Source of the DNA: Nanoarchaeota archaeon
GTDB lineage: Archaea > EX4484-52 > LFW-46
Length of the DNA: 10,455 nt
NCBI GenBank assembly: GCA_018897155.1
Contig: JAHILE010000005.1
Location: forward strand, 1-10,455
Reading direction: 5' to 3'
Shown here: positions 1-6,858 of the stretch, one piece after another
Numbering within the stretch: position 1 is the stretch's first letter
Layout: every line of letters starts with the position of its first letter
Notes under the pieces: generated by a model
Databases searched by the model: none
The model's input: the letters and a program-made list of their open reading frames with translations, nothing else
Told to the model about the DNA's origin: nothing
Made by a program: the position numbers and the translations under genes

Positions 1-141
1 GAACTGCTTGGAAAGCATGATATTCGCAACAAACAGAAACAAGCTTCCTGCAAAAGCCGCAAGAAAGAGCATTCCGCTGTCCTTTATCAGTGCGGATTCT
101 TCCATTATCGAAGTAATATAGCCGTTGATTTTCGCTTTCAT
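1..141 (-). CDS. Flippase-like membrane protein, N-terminus (runs off the left edge)
   Basis: Forty-seven codons of an open frame begin at ATG 141-139 and continue beyond base 1. The peptide opens with a short polar segment (MKAKINGYITSIMEES), then 'ALIKDSG' and a strongly hydrophobic first membrane segment (about residues 24-42, containing LFLAAFAGSLFLF). This resembles the start of oligosaccharide/polysaccharide flippases (Polysacc_synt, MATE-like fold), which move lipid-linked glycans across the cell membrane. The family call is strengthened by the related copy at 1585-1893, which continues into GPEGFGNLQ, a flippase-like signature. The start codon overlaps the stop of the upstream ATPase gene as ATGA, so the two are probably cotranscribed and translationally coupled. 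Only the first helix is visible, so substrate and full length are unknown. Confidence 0.6.
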   Translation of the reverse strand, partial: MKAKINGYITSIMEESALIKDSGMLFLAAFAGSLFLFVANIMLSKQF

Positions 142-1520
142 TTGATCATCTGCTTTCTTATTGCTTTCTCAATGTCGTGAAGGTCAAAACACAAAACAGG
201 CATTTCATTATGGCTTTTGGGTTTGGATGAGAAGCTTTTTGCAAAGATTGCGAAATGCATCGACTTGTTTTCCGTATCTATATATGACGCTTTCTGCCAT
301 AACCCATCAAGGATTTCCTTTGCATCAACATCTTCCTGCCATTTGCATTCTCCCAAAAGCATTTGTTTGCCGTTCAACGCAACGATATCTATCTCATATT
401 GGTTTTTCCCGTCATCAGCGCCGTGTATCCTTCCCCACTGCCTGCCCAATTTTATAAAGCCGAAATCAGCAAGAATAATCTTATTTCTTATAATGTAGAT
501 TATGAATTTTTCGAATTTTTTTCCTACAAATTTCGGAAAGTTTTCTTTAAAAAATGCGGTTACTTCATCGAATCGTTCCTGCTCCATATAAGCCCGTTGC
601 TTATCCACAAAATAGAACCAGAATGAGAGGAAATTATCATTTATGGCATATGTGCCTTCCCTGGATTTTCTCGGGTCTGAAAGTATCGGCGTTTCCCGCT
701 TAATTAAATTGAACTCTTTTCTTAAAAGATCCAGATATTTTATGGTTTCGCCTTTCTTATTTGAAAAAAGCGTGGAGATTTCATTCAATCTTGTCTTGCC
801 TTCTGCAATTGCTGTAATGATTGTATTGTATGTTTTTGATTCCCCGCCAAATTCGACAGATAAAACCGCCCTGCCTTCATCCATGAGCATAGAATCTTTT
901 TCTTCGATCATCCGGGTTATCATTTTCTCTACAGGAATATTTTCGTCCAAAAGGGTATAATAATAAGGCACACCGCCAAAAATTGACCATGTTTTTATGA
1001 ACTCCTCCATGCTCATTTTGAACAGCAATTTCTCTGCAGGCAGCTCCTGGAGAATCATTTCGTTCGTCCGCCTCCCATAAAGAGGGGCTGCTTCGAGATT
1101 GAATATTTTTTTTATCAGAGAATAACTTGAACCGCTTACAATGATTCGGGTATTTTCTTTTTTCATCATTCTATCATCGACTAACTTTTGCATTTCTCCA
1201 AAAACTGACTTATCAACATTCAAAAAATTTTGAAATTCGTCAATAATTATTATTTTGTTTTTATCAAGCAGATACTTTACGATATCGATAAAGTTCTGAA
1301 ATTGGGGGAGTCCGTACTCAATGCAAATCTGATTGACGATCCATGAGTGCGACTTATTCGGCCAGATAAATATATAAATTGCGTCCGGAAACGCTTTCCT
1401 CAATAATGTTGTTTTTCCTATTCTCCTTCTGCCTCGGACAATCATAAAAAAATTCTTATCTCTTGTTCTTTCCAGCACTTCCATTTCTTTTTCTCTATCA
1501 ATAAACGGTATGTTTTTCAT
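138..1520 (-). CDS. Archaeal ATPase of the PF01637/DUF234 type (ATPase 1)
   Basis: A 460-aa STAND/MNS-type P-loop ATPase fused to a DUF234 domain. Walker A is GRRRIGKT (30-37), Walker B IIIIDEF (about 90-96), a sensor-like SGSS follows at 129-132 and YGRR at 148-151. A winged-helix-like region covers about 233-275, followed by the family's 'YAINDNFLSFWF' stretch (291-302). The C-terminus carries a PD-(D/E)xK-like nuclease signature, EID (D378) then ECK (E391, K393), so the nuclease residues look intact. Such proteins are abundant and lineage-expanded in archaea, and their cellular job is not settled. The ATG at 1520 is chosen because a TATA box lies 23-30 bases upstream, which makes the mRNA leaderless. 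The stop overlaps the flippase-like start by ATGA. Three palindromes surround the promoter. Confidence 0.9.
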   Translation of the reverse strand: MKNIPFIDREKEMEVLERTRDKNFFMIVRGRRRIGKTTLLRKAFPDAIYIFIWPNKSHSWIVNQICIEYGLPQFQNFIDIVKYLLDKNKIIIIDEFQNFLNVDKSVFGEMQKLVDDRMMKKENTRIIVSGSSYSLIKKIFNLEAAPLYGRRTNEMILQELPAEKLLFKMSMEEFIKTWSIFGGVPYYYTLLDENIPVEKMITRMIEEKDSMLMDEGRAVLSVEFGGESKTYNTIITAIAEGKTRLNEISTLFSNKKGETIKYLDLLRKEFNLIKRETPILSDPRKSREGTYAINDNFLSFWFYFVDKQRAYMEQERFDEVTAFFKENFPKFVGKKFEKFIIYIIRNKIILADFGFIKLGRQWGRIHGADDGKNQYEIDIVALNGKQMLLGECKWQEDVDAKEILDGLWQKASYIDTENKSMHFAIFAKSFSSKPKSHNEMPVLCFDLHDIEKAIRKQMIK

Positions 1521-1584
1521 ACATTATGTATGTTAAACATACTATTTAAATCTTTCTATATTAGTATGTATTATATACATACTA
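1518..1584 (-). promoter_or_regulatory. Promoter of ATPase 1 with three palindromic operator-like sites
   Basis: The TATA box is TTTAAATA on the minus strand (plus-strand 1543-1550), centred 26 bases from the ATG. Three palindromes built from the half-site GTATGT/ACATAC surround it. Site 1 is 1518-1532 (7-base arms, CATACAT/ATGTATG, including the start codon). Site 2 is 1528-1542 (7-base arms, GTATGTT/AACATAC, touching the TATA box). Site 3 is 1562-1584 (10-base arms, TAGTATGTAT/ATACATACTA). Sites 1 and 2 are centred 10 bases apart, one helical turn. Binding here would block TATA recognition and the start site, so repression, perhaps autorepression by the ATPase's winged helix, is the natural inference. 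Confidence 0.7.
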
Positions 1585-1893
1585 TTAAAACAATCCATTA
1601 ATGCTGATGTTTCCCTTCGTGATATATTTCGTAAGCGTGGCACCTGCGCCGAATTCAATCAGCGCGGAAAGGAACAAGAACAAAGATAAAACGGCCTTGA
1701 AATCCGTTTACTTCGCTTCGCTCGTTCTCGGCTTTACAACCTTCGGTTGTAAATTGCCGAATCCTTCGGGTCCGTTTGCTATGAAGAGGAAGATGCTCCC
1801 TGCAAATGATGCGAGGAAGAGCATTCCGCCATCCTTTATCAGTGCGGACTCTTCCATTATTGAACTGATATAGCCGTTGATTTTTTTTCGCAT
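1585..1893 (-). pseudogene. Broken 5' part of a flippase-like gene
   Basis: The minus-strand frame starting at ATG 1893 reads MRKKINGYISSIMEES and is clearly homologous to the start of the gene at 1-141, with the same first membrane segment. It then reads IAN-GPEGFGNLQ. The copy at 1-141 has about seven more residues (IMLSKQF) before its visible end, so an in-frame loss is likely here. After GNLQ come about 13 foreign codons ending in TAA (1708-1710) and containing a perfect hairpin. The same frame then resumes with a membrane-like stretch (LSLFLFLSALIEFGAGATLTKYI, about 1700-1620) and stops at TAA 1585-1587, directly against the third palindrome of ATPase 1. With an internal stop, a deletion and no 3' part, it is a remnant. 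Identity to the 1-141 copy is roughly 80% at base level by eye, so it is a paralogue rather than a fresh duplication. Confidence 0.7.
1733..1753. repeat. Perfect hairpin inside the flippase remnant
   Basis: TTTACAACC (1733-1741), loop TTC, GGTTGTAAA (1745-1753): a 9-base perfect stem. It is part of an approximately 39-base stretch (about 1708-1750) that interrupts the flippase frame, includes the run CTTCGCTTCGCTCG and supplies the in-frame stop. It looks like a small palindromic insertion. No second copy was found in the window. Confidence 0.55.
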
Positions 1894-1939
1894 GAAATCA
1901 TCTATTGCATAATAACCGTCTCTTTTTATCCCCTTTGAA

Positions 1940-2092
1940 TCATGGATTTGTGGGATGTTTTTTTGCCGCATCGTGCGGTAAAATATATTTCAGCCCGCGT
2001 TTTCCTTTACCGGTTCTTATAAGCACGCCTCTTTTAACAAGGCTGCTTAAATCCCTTTCCACGGCATATATTATCTTATAGAAGTTGGGCTG
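1940..2092 (-). pseudogene. Fragment of a winged-helix DNA-binding protein
   Basis: A 50-codon open stretch with no convincing start ends at TGA 1940-1942. It reads '...VERDLSSLVKRGVLIRTGKGKRGLKYIL...', the recognition-helix-plus-wing pattern typical of the C-terminal winged helix in several archaeal regulator and Fic-type proteins (RDL..LV.KG.L...G.G....Y.L). An in-frame TAA precedes residue 1, so the N-terminal part is missing. A TATA-like run lies just upstream (about 2095-2106), but no start codon fits it. It overlaps the frame that leads into the flippase remnant downstream. The parent family cannot be named from this piece. Confidence 0.4.
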
Positions 2093-2133
2093 TTATTTTT
2101 ATATATGCAAAATCGGGCCAAGAAGAAAGACAC

Positions 2134-2268
2134 TCACTGCCCAAAAGCGCATCGGTTCTGCGCAAGGATTATGAGTGCGAGTTCTTTTATATTTCCTTTT
2201 GCAGTTATGTATGTTCTGTATATTTGGGCGTATCCGGACACAAACCCTAGCATAACCCGCGCTTTAAA
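2134..2268 (-). pseudogene. Distal half of an ORF split by the IS66 element (tail A)
   Basis: Forty-four codons on the minus strand read FKARVMLGFVSGYAQIYRTY and continue through KELALIILAQ to a TGA at 2134-2136. The upstream half lies on the other side of the IS66 element (3720-3776, ending GKLPYILQAF). Removing the element and a shared AAA/AAAT joins the two as ...LQAF-KARVMLGF... in frame. The hydrophobic, basic composition resembles the membrane-associated C-terminus of archaeal family-2 glycosyltransferases, but that is a guess from style. The last 15 or so codons contain GCGCTTTTGGGC (GCCCAAAAGCGC on the plus strand), shared with tails B, C and D. The end appears frameshifted relative to tail B. 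Confidence 0.5.
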
Positions 2269-3718
2269 TATTGGTATCTGATTAGCTGACTTTCACCACC
2301 ACCCAAGACAAAGTATATACTTCAGTATCGAAAAACAGAAATACTAGAATATCCATAATTATTTTGGGAGATAAACTTTGTGCGATAAATATTCTCAAAA
2401 AGAAGTAGAATTGCTTGAAAAAAGAATTGCTGACCTTGAAAAACGTTGTAAGGATCTTGAAAAAATCGTAACTGCTTGCACAAATTCGTTTATTCCGTCA
2501 TCAAAAAGAATCATAAAAGAAACTGTTTCTGACGAACCTAAAGAGCCGAAAAAGAAAGGTGCGCCTATCGGACACCCAGGTACAACAAGAGAAACAAGCG
2601 AACCGGATAGTGAAAAAATAATTAATCCAACTTCTTGCCCAATTTGTAATGGGGTAAAACTCAGAATTTTAAAACCGAGAAAAAAGACTGTGGAAGATAT
2701 AGAAATGATAAAACATACAACAGCTTACACTTATTTTGACTGTCAATGTGAAGAATGCAAAGCACGTTTTACAACAACTCATTCTGAAATGCCGATTGAA
2801 GGCAAATTCGGACCGAATATTTCTGCTTTATGGACTTTATTGCATTACAAAGGCACTATTCCGTTTGACAGGCTTTGTTCAATAAGTGCAAGCGGGTTTA
2901 AAATGCCTGTCAGTGTCGGTGGAATTCAAAACGTAATCTATAGAAATGCCAAAACATTCAAACCTGAATTTAATAAAATCTGGAAAAACGTATCCGAATC
3001 AAAATATGCAAAAAGCGACGAAACCGGCTATTCTTTCAACGGAGAACGTTATTGGGTGTGGAATATTTCTGCCGGAAATGATACTCTTGTTTTGATGCGA
3101 AAAAGCAGAGGATCAAAAGTCTTAAAAGAAGTTTTTGGAGAATTTTTTGACGGCGTTTTATTGAGCGATTGCTTCAGTGCATACGGCAAATTCAATGCAA
3201 AAGAGTATGCAAAATGTTGGGCGCATATTTTGGTAGCTGGACGGGATCTTGCAAAATACAGTTCCGAAGGAAAAGAATTATATGAGATTCTTTGCAGGAT
3301 GTATGAATATATCAAAAATACAAAAAAGAATAATTTGGAAAATACGTATGCTGTGAAACAATGGATAAACAGGGCGATACGAAAATTTATTTTACTTTCC
3401 AAAACAGAATACGGTTCAAAAGCCGTTTTGAATCTGGCTTTGCGACTCGAAAAATACAAAGAGCAGTGGTTTACGTGCCTCAAATATCCCGAAGTTGAGC
3501 CGACAAACAACGGCTCGGAACGGGATATTAGAAAAATAGTTCTTTCAAGAAAAGTTTCTGGTTTGCACCGGAGCATTCTTGGAATCCGTTCAAGGGAAAT
3601 TATGATGTCTGTTTTGCTTACCGAACAAAAGAACGGTCAAAATCCGTATGCGTATGTGCAGAACGGACTCAAGAACTACAATTCAGGTACTAATGGGAGC
3701 TAAATAGATACAAATATT
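2267..3718 (+). mobile_element. IS66-family insertion sequence
   Basis: An element of about 1.45 kb holds one transposase gene between imperfect 21-base inverted repeats, 2267-2287 and 3698-3718 (18 of 21 positions match; core GTATCT..TTAGCT). The transposase stop codon lies within the right repeat. It has a single gene, without the tnpA/tnpB helpers of classical IS66, as in the ISBst12-like subgroup. It splits a minus-strand ORF (2134-2268 and 3720-3776). AAAT occurs at both junctions (2266-2269 and 3720-3723). The 8-base target duplication usual for the family is not visible, so exact ends are uncertain by a few bases. Confidence 0.75.
2378..3703 (+). CDS. IS66-family transposase (TnpC-like)
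   Basis: A 441-aa DDE transposase. It has an N-terminal coiled coil (about 8-32, heptads of L/E/K), a basic linker with KKKGAPIGHPG (58-68), a zinc-binding region with CPIC (87-90) and CQCEEC (122-127), then the IS66 catalytic core: SDETGY (D214), LLSDCFSAYG (D264), CWAHI (280-284) and NNGSERDIR (E381). The length is near that of single-gene IS66 transposases (classical TnpC is about 500 aa). The start is TTG at 2378, seven bases after a GGGAG ribosome-binding site (2366-2370); no in-frame ATG competes nearby. All catalytic residues are present, so the enzyme could be active. It is oriented against the minus-strand gene it interrupts. Confidence 0.93.
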   Translation: MCDKYSQKEVELLEKRIADLEKRCKDLEKIVTACTNSFIPSSKRIIKETVSDEPKEPKKKGAPIGHPGTTRETSEPDSEKIINPTSCPICNGVKLRILKPRKKTVEDIEMIKHTTAYTYFDCQCEECKARFTTTHSEMPIEGKFGPNISALWTLLHYKGTIPFDRLCSISASGFKMPVSVGGIQNVIYRNAKTFKPEFNKIWKNVSESKYAKSDETGYSFNGERYWVWNISAGNDTLVLMRKSRGSKVLKEVFGEFFDGVLLSDCFSAYGKFNAKEYAKCWAHILVAGRDLAKYSSEGKELYEILCRMYEYIKNTKKNNLENTYAVKQWINRAIRKFILLSKTEYGSKAVLNLALRLEKYKEQWFTCLKYPEVEPTNNGSERDIRKIVLSRKVSGLHRSILGIRSREIMMSVLLTEQKNGQNPYAYVQNGLKNYNSGTNGS

Positions 3719-3719
3719 G

Positions 3720-3776
3720 AAATGCCTGCAAGATATAAGGCAATTTCCCGAAAAACCTCCAAAGGTGCAAAATCAT
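3720..3776 (-). pseudogene. Proximal half of the ORF split by IS66
   Basis: Nineteen codons from ATG 3776-3774 read MILHLWRFFGKLPYILQAF and then meet the IS66 end. The ATG overlaps the TGA of ATPase 2 as ATGA. The stretch joins in frame to 2134-2268 on the far side of the element, giving a reconstructed product of about 62 residues. It reads as the interior of a longer membrane-associated protein rather than a natural N-terminus, which suggests that ATPase 2 itself lies inside an older gene. The GKLPY motif is reminiscent of archaeal glycosyltransferases; confidence in that is low. Confidence 0.45.
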
Positions 3777-5206
3777 TCACTTCTCTTTAAATCATCCAAA
3801 TCCCACGCAAGAAAGCCGCCTTTTCTAAGCGTTTCCTTGCCCTCTATCGTTTTCGCAAATATTGCAAAATATTCCTTTCTTTTGCCGCCATTCCATTCGA
3901 CACGCTTGCTTTTTTCTTTCAAAACAGCAATCAGTTTTTCAGCATCCTTGCAGCTCAAGTCCTGCCACTTGCACTCGGCAAAGATAATTCCGTTGCCTTT
4001 CTCGTCAAGCGCAACAATATCGATTTCAACCGGCTTTCTCTCGCCAACGATTCGGTAATATCCGTACCAAGTCCCTATTTTTGTGAGATATATCGGCAGG
4101 AGATTCTTTGCATTTTGTTTCTTTAAAAAATCCCTGCAAATGCCTTCAAATGCAAAGGAAACGTGCTTTTCGAAATAGGTGCCAAGAATCTCTTTGAATT
4201 TTTTGTAATTGCCCTCTTCGATATAGCTTCTGTTCGGATAAATGAATTTAAACCAAAAATCCATAAAATTATCTTTTATTTTGTAAATCGTCTTTTTGGA
4301 TCTTTTAGGCTCTGTTACCGGCGCAATTTTCTCAACATACTCAAGGCGCTCCAAAGTCGATATATATCTCGGAAGGGCTGTTGAAAGCATGCCGACACGG
4401 TTTGCTATTTCCGTCTGCTTTGTATTCCCTGCTGACATTGCGTCAAGCATAGAAAAATATGTTGAAGGATCCCGCAATTCCTCTTTGAGCAGAAGTTCGC
4501 CTTCCTCATATAGCATTTTGCCTTTTTTTGCGATTCTCTCAAGGATATTTTCGGATGCCGTTTTGCTTAAATCAAGTTCTGCAAGATAAAAAGGCACCCC
4601 GCCGGTTATTGCATATATCCTGACCGCCTCTTCAACAGACGCTCCCTTCGGAAAAAATTTAAGGGATTTTTCAAAATCCATGGGCCTGACTTTCCACTGC
4701 CCGGTTCTTCTGCCGTAAAGAGGGCTTTTATGGGCAAGCACCTCGCTTTCCATCATGTTTATGCTTGAGCCGCAAAGAACAAGCATTATTTTTGTGTTTG
4801 AAAGGCACTCATCCCAATATTTCTGAAAAATCGAGGTTATGTTAGGATTAGTATTTATGAGGTATGGGAATTCGTCTATGACAAGAAGAAATTTCTCCTT
4901 TTGCGCTTTTTCATTCAAATATATGAAAAGCGCACGCCACTCGGAAAAAGGCGACAATGTAAGGGCTGTGTCGCCAAGGCTCTCGCCAATCATCCTTGAA
5001 AGAAGCCTTATCTGCTCTGCTTCATTTCCCTTTGTGCAAAGGTAATATGTATGTTTTTTATTGTGCATAAAATGCTGGAGCAAATAAGTTTTACCCACAC
5101 GCCTTCTGCCGTATAGGACGATTAATTGGCTTTTGCTCTCTGCATACGACGATTCCAAAAAAGATGTTTCTTCTTCCCGGTCTATTATACTAACATTATG
5201 CACCAT
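3773..5206 (-). CDS. Archaeal ATPase of the PF01637/DUF234 type (ATPase 2)
   Basis: A 477-aa paralogue of ATPase 1 and ATPase 3. Walker A is GRRRVGKT (33-40), Walker B LLVIDEF (107-113), CGSS 145-148 and LYGRRT 163-168. A winged-helix-like segment spans about 251-292, followed by YKIKDNFMDFWFKF (308-321). The PD-(D/E)xK-like site is EID (D396) and ECK (E411, K413), intact. The frame stays open up to 5272, but ATG 5206 is preferred: the TATA box at 5229-5236 is centred 26-27 bases before it (leaderless), and 'IIDRE' near residue 7 then aligns with the start of its paralogues. The stop overlaps the ATG of the fragment at 3720-3776 (ATGA). A 35-base palindrome covers the start and promoter. Confidence 0.9.
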   Translation of the reverse strand: MVHNVSIIDREEETSFLESSYAESKSQLIVLYGRRRVGKTYLLQHFMHNKKHTYYLCTKGNEAEQIRLLSRMIGESLGDTALTLSPFSEWRALFIYLNEKAQKEKFLLVIDEFPYLINTNPNITSIFQKYWDECLSNTKIMLVLCGSSINMMESEVLAHKSPLYGRRTGQWKVRPMDFEKSLKFFPKGASVEEAVRIYAITGGVPFYLAELDLSKTASENILERIAKKGKMLYEEGELLLKEELRDPSTYFSMLDAMSAGNTKQTEIANRVGMLSTALPRYISTLERLEYVEKIAPVTEPKRSKKTIYKIKDNFMDFWFKFIYPNRSYIEEGNYKKFKEILGTYFEKHVSFAFEGICRDFLKKQNAKNLLPIYLTKIGTWYGYYRIVGERKPVEIDIVALDEKGNGIIFAECKWQDLSCKDAEKLIAVLKEKSKRVEWNGGKRKEYFAIFAKTIEGKETLRKGGFLAWDLDDLKRSE

Positions 5207-5236
5207 AACATTATGTTGTAGTGCATAATATATAAA
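5195..5236 (-). promoter_or_regulatory. Promoter and 35-base palindrome of ATPase 2
   Basis: The TATA box is TTTATATA on the minus strand (plus 5229-5236). An interrupted palindrome runs 5195-5229, centred on 5212, with 17-base arms pairing at 15 of 17 positions: outer arms ATTATGCAC/GTGCATAAT and inner AACAT/ATGTT. It spans the presumed transcription and translation start (5206) and reaches the TATA box, a position suited to repression. The ten-base word TAACATTATG also occurs twice here (5191-5200 and 5206-5215). Confidence 0.7.
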
Positions 5237-5275
5237 GATTTGTTGTAAACGACCTCTTTCTGTTATCTGCACTAA

Positions 5276-5368
5276 TTAAGCACTCACAACCGCCAAACTA
5301 ACGCCCAAAAGCGCAATCTTCTGCGCCAAGGTCCATGCGGTGAGCGCTTGCTGCAACTGCCCGAAACA
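5276..5368 (-). pseudogene. Decayed C-terminal tail B
   Basis: This frame begins immediately after the TAA of ATPase 3, in the same frame. It encodes 30 residues including ALTAWTLAQKIALLGVSLAV, ending ...VVSA-TAA at 5276-5278. It has no start codon of its own; the ATG overlapping the ATPase 3 stop (TAATG) reads another frame. The hydrophobic, alanine-rich end matches tails A, C and D at base level around GCCCAAAAGCGC, and B appears to be the least damaged copy. It is probably the 3' end of a lost gene; which one is not known. Confidence 0.5.
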
Positions 5369-6799
5369 TTAAAGCACTTTATTCAGATCATTTATATCAA
5401 AAAGCAGAACGTTCGGCTCTTTTATATTTTCTTTAAAGCTCTTTGCGAATACCGCATAGTGCTCTTTTCTTTTTTCATTATTCCACTGCACATATTGAGC
5501 CTTTTCCTTTAAATCCGCTAAAATCTTCTTCGCATCAACTTTGTCCTGCCATTTGCACTCTGCAAATAAGATTTCTTTTGTGTTATCATTCAAGGCAACT
5601 AGGTCCATCTCATAAACATTCTTCCCTTTTTCGCCTTTGAATTTGCCCCACTGCCGGCCTATTTTTTCAAAAAAGCAAGGCAGCTTTTTCGAGGCATTCT
5701 GTTTTAGCACGAATTCCTTGCATACTTGCTCGAAACTCTGCCCGATAAAGGAGGAAATATCTGAATGTATCGTCTCCCTTATTACTTCGTAGTTCTTTAT
5801 TTCATATGCGCTCATATTCCTATAGACGTATCTAAACCAAAACCTGAAAAAATTGTCTTTCAGAAAATATCTTCCCTTTTTGCTTCTTTCTGGATTTTTT
5901 TCAGTTACTGGCGCTTCTTTTGCCACAATGCCAAGCACCTTGGAAAGATTTTCAATATACGGCGTAAAAGAAGTTTCTTTTATTCCTGCATAATCGCATA
6001 TCTCTTTGGCAGTATTTTTTCCCATCGAAATAGCAGTTATGATTGAATAGTATGATGGAACATCCCTTCCGAATTCTTCTATTAAAATATCTGAAACTTC
6101 GTCTTTTAGCGGCGCCATTTCCCGGAGTAATAGATGTTCTATTGATGTGGCGGTATTATTTATCTTGTAATCGCCCATCAACATATAATACATAGGAATT
6201 CCGCCGTATATGGCGTATAGTTTGATCTGCTCTTCAATGTCGGTTATGCCGAAATCTTTCAAAATACATCCGACTGTTTCAAAATCAAAGGGAGTTATGG
6301 TTAAAATATTGTGTGCTCTCTTAAACAAAGGCGCCTTTTGTTCGATGAATATCTTTCTTATCATTCCGACAGACGAGCCGGAAATTAAGAGAAATAATTT
6401 GCCTTTATGCGCATCCCAAACTTTTTGAATTTCGAAAATAACTGATGGCTCAATGGATAAAAACCGCTGGAATTCGTCTATGGCTACGATGATTCTTTTT
6501 TCCTTTGACGCATCGAAAAGAACGTTAAAAAAAGACGCCCAAGTGTCAATTTTGACATATTCCGGAAGAGATAGCTCGGAAGATAATATTGATGAAAACT
6601 CAGAAAGAAGCTCTGAACTCGTTTTTTTTGGATTTACAAAAAAATACATCCCTTTTGTTTTAGAGAAAAACTGATGAATCAGTTCTGTTTTTCCGACACG
6701 CCGCCTTCCGGTTAACACCATCAGTATTTTGTGAGTCTCAGATATTTTTTTGGCGGCTTCAAGCTCGTTCAGCTCATTTTCCCTGTCGTAGAACTTCAT
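5369..6799 (-). CDS. Archaeal ATPase of the PF01637/DUF234 type (ATPase 3)
   Basis: A 476-aa paralogue of ATPases 1 and 2. Walker A is GRRRVGKT (31-38), Walker B VAIDEF (105-110), SGSS-like ISGSS 139-143, winged-helix-like segment about 250-292, YFLKDNFFRFWFRY 311-324, and a PD-(D/E)xK-like site EMD (D399) and ECK (E414, K416). Where the paralogues have LYGRRT this protein has LFKRAH (158-163), so the conserved arginine pair is altered. Unlike its paralogues it seems to have a short leader of about 20 bases: the TATA box is 45-52 bases upstream of ATG 6799, with GGTG about 6 bases before the ATG as a weak ribosome-binding site. The stop overlaps an ATG (TAATG), followed by tail B. Confidence 0.9.
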   Translation of the reverse strand: MKFYDRENELNELEAAKKISETHKILMVLTGRRRVGKTELIHQFFSKTKGMYFFVNPKKTSSELLSEFSSILSSELSLPEYVKIDTWASFFNVLFDASKEKRIIVAIDEFQRFLSIEPSVIFEIQKVWDAHKGKLFLLISGSSVGMIRKIFIEQKAPLFKRAHNILTITPFDFETVGCILKDFGITDIEEQIKLYAIYGGIPMYYMLMGDYKINNTATSIEHLLLREMAPLKDEVSDILIEEFGRDVPSYYSIITAISMGKNTAKEICDYAGIKETSFTPYIENLSKVLGIVAKEAPVTEKNPERSKKGRYFLKDNFFRFWFRYVYRNMSAYEIKNYEVIRETIHSDISSFIGQSFEQVCKEFVLKQNASKKLPCFFEKIGRQWGKFKGEKGKNVYEMDLVALNDNTKEILFAECKWQDKVDAKKILADLKEKAQYVQWNNEKRKEHYAVFAKSFKENIKEPNVLLFDINDLNKVL

Positions 6800-6809
6800 A
6801 ACAACACCA

Positions 6810-6851
6810 ATTATTATTCATATAATTATTATATTCATAATAATATATAAA
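6810..6851 (-). promoter_or_regulatory. Promoter and 35-base palindrome of ATPase 3
   Basis: The TATA box is TTTATATA (plus 6844-6851). A palindrome at 6810-6844, centred on 6827, has 17-base arms pairing at 15 of 17 positions (outer ATTATTAT/ATAATAAT; inner ATATAAT/ATTATAT). Length, centre and mismatch count equal those of the ATPase 2 palindrome although the bases differ. It touches the TATA box and covers the predicted start of transcription. The low complexity (almost all A/T) makes chance pairing easier than for ATPase 2. Confidence 0.55.
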
Positions 6852-6858
6852 GCTTTCG

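Noticed and set aside
1893-1971. Upstream extension reading KGIKRDGYYAIDDF as a remnant of another DUF234 ATPase
   Set aside because: It resembles the family's 'G-Y-I-D-NF' stretch, but the match is too short, and the same bases overlap the winged-helix fragment in another frame.
3049-3576. Long minus-strand open frame of 175 codons
   Set aside because: It lies wholly inside the IS66 transposase gene in antisense, has no family-like motif, and is best explained as a shadow frame.
2259-3726. 8-base target duplication of the IS66 element
   Set aside because: The octamers beside the inverted repeats (GCGCTTTA and GAAATGCC) do not match; only AAAT is shared, so no duplication of the usual length is claimed.
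5207-5272. Longer N-terminus for ATPase 2 starting at 5272
   Set aside because: The extra 22 codons would start upstream of the TATA box and cover the palindrome; the shorter start fits promoter spacing and paralogue alignment.
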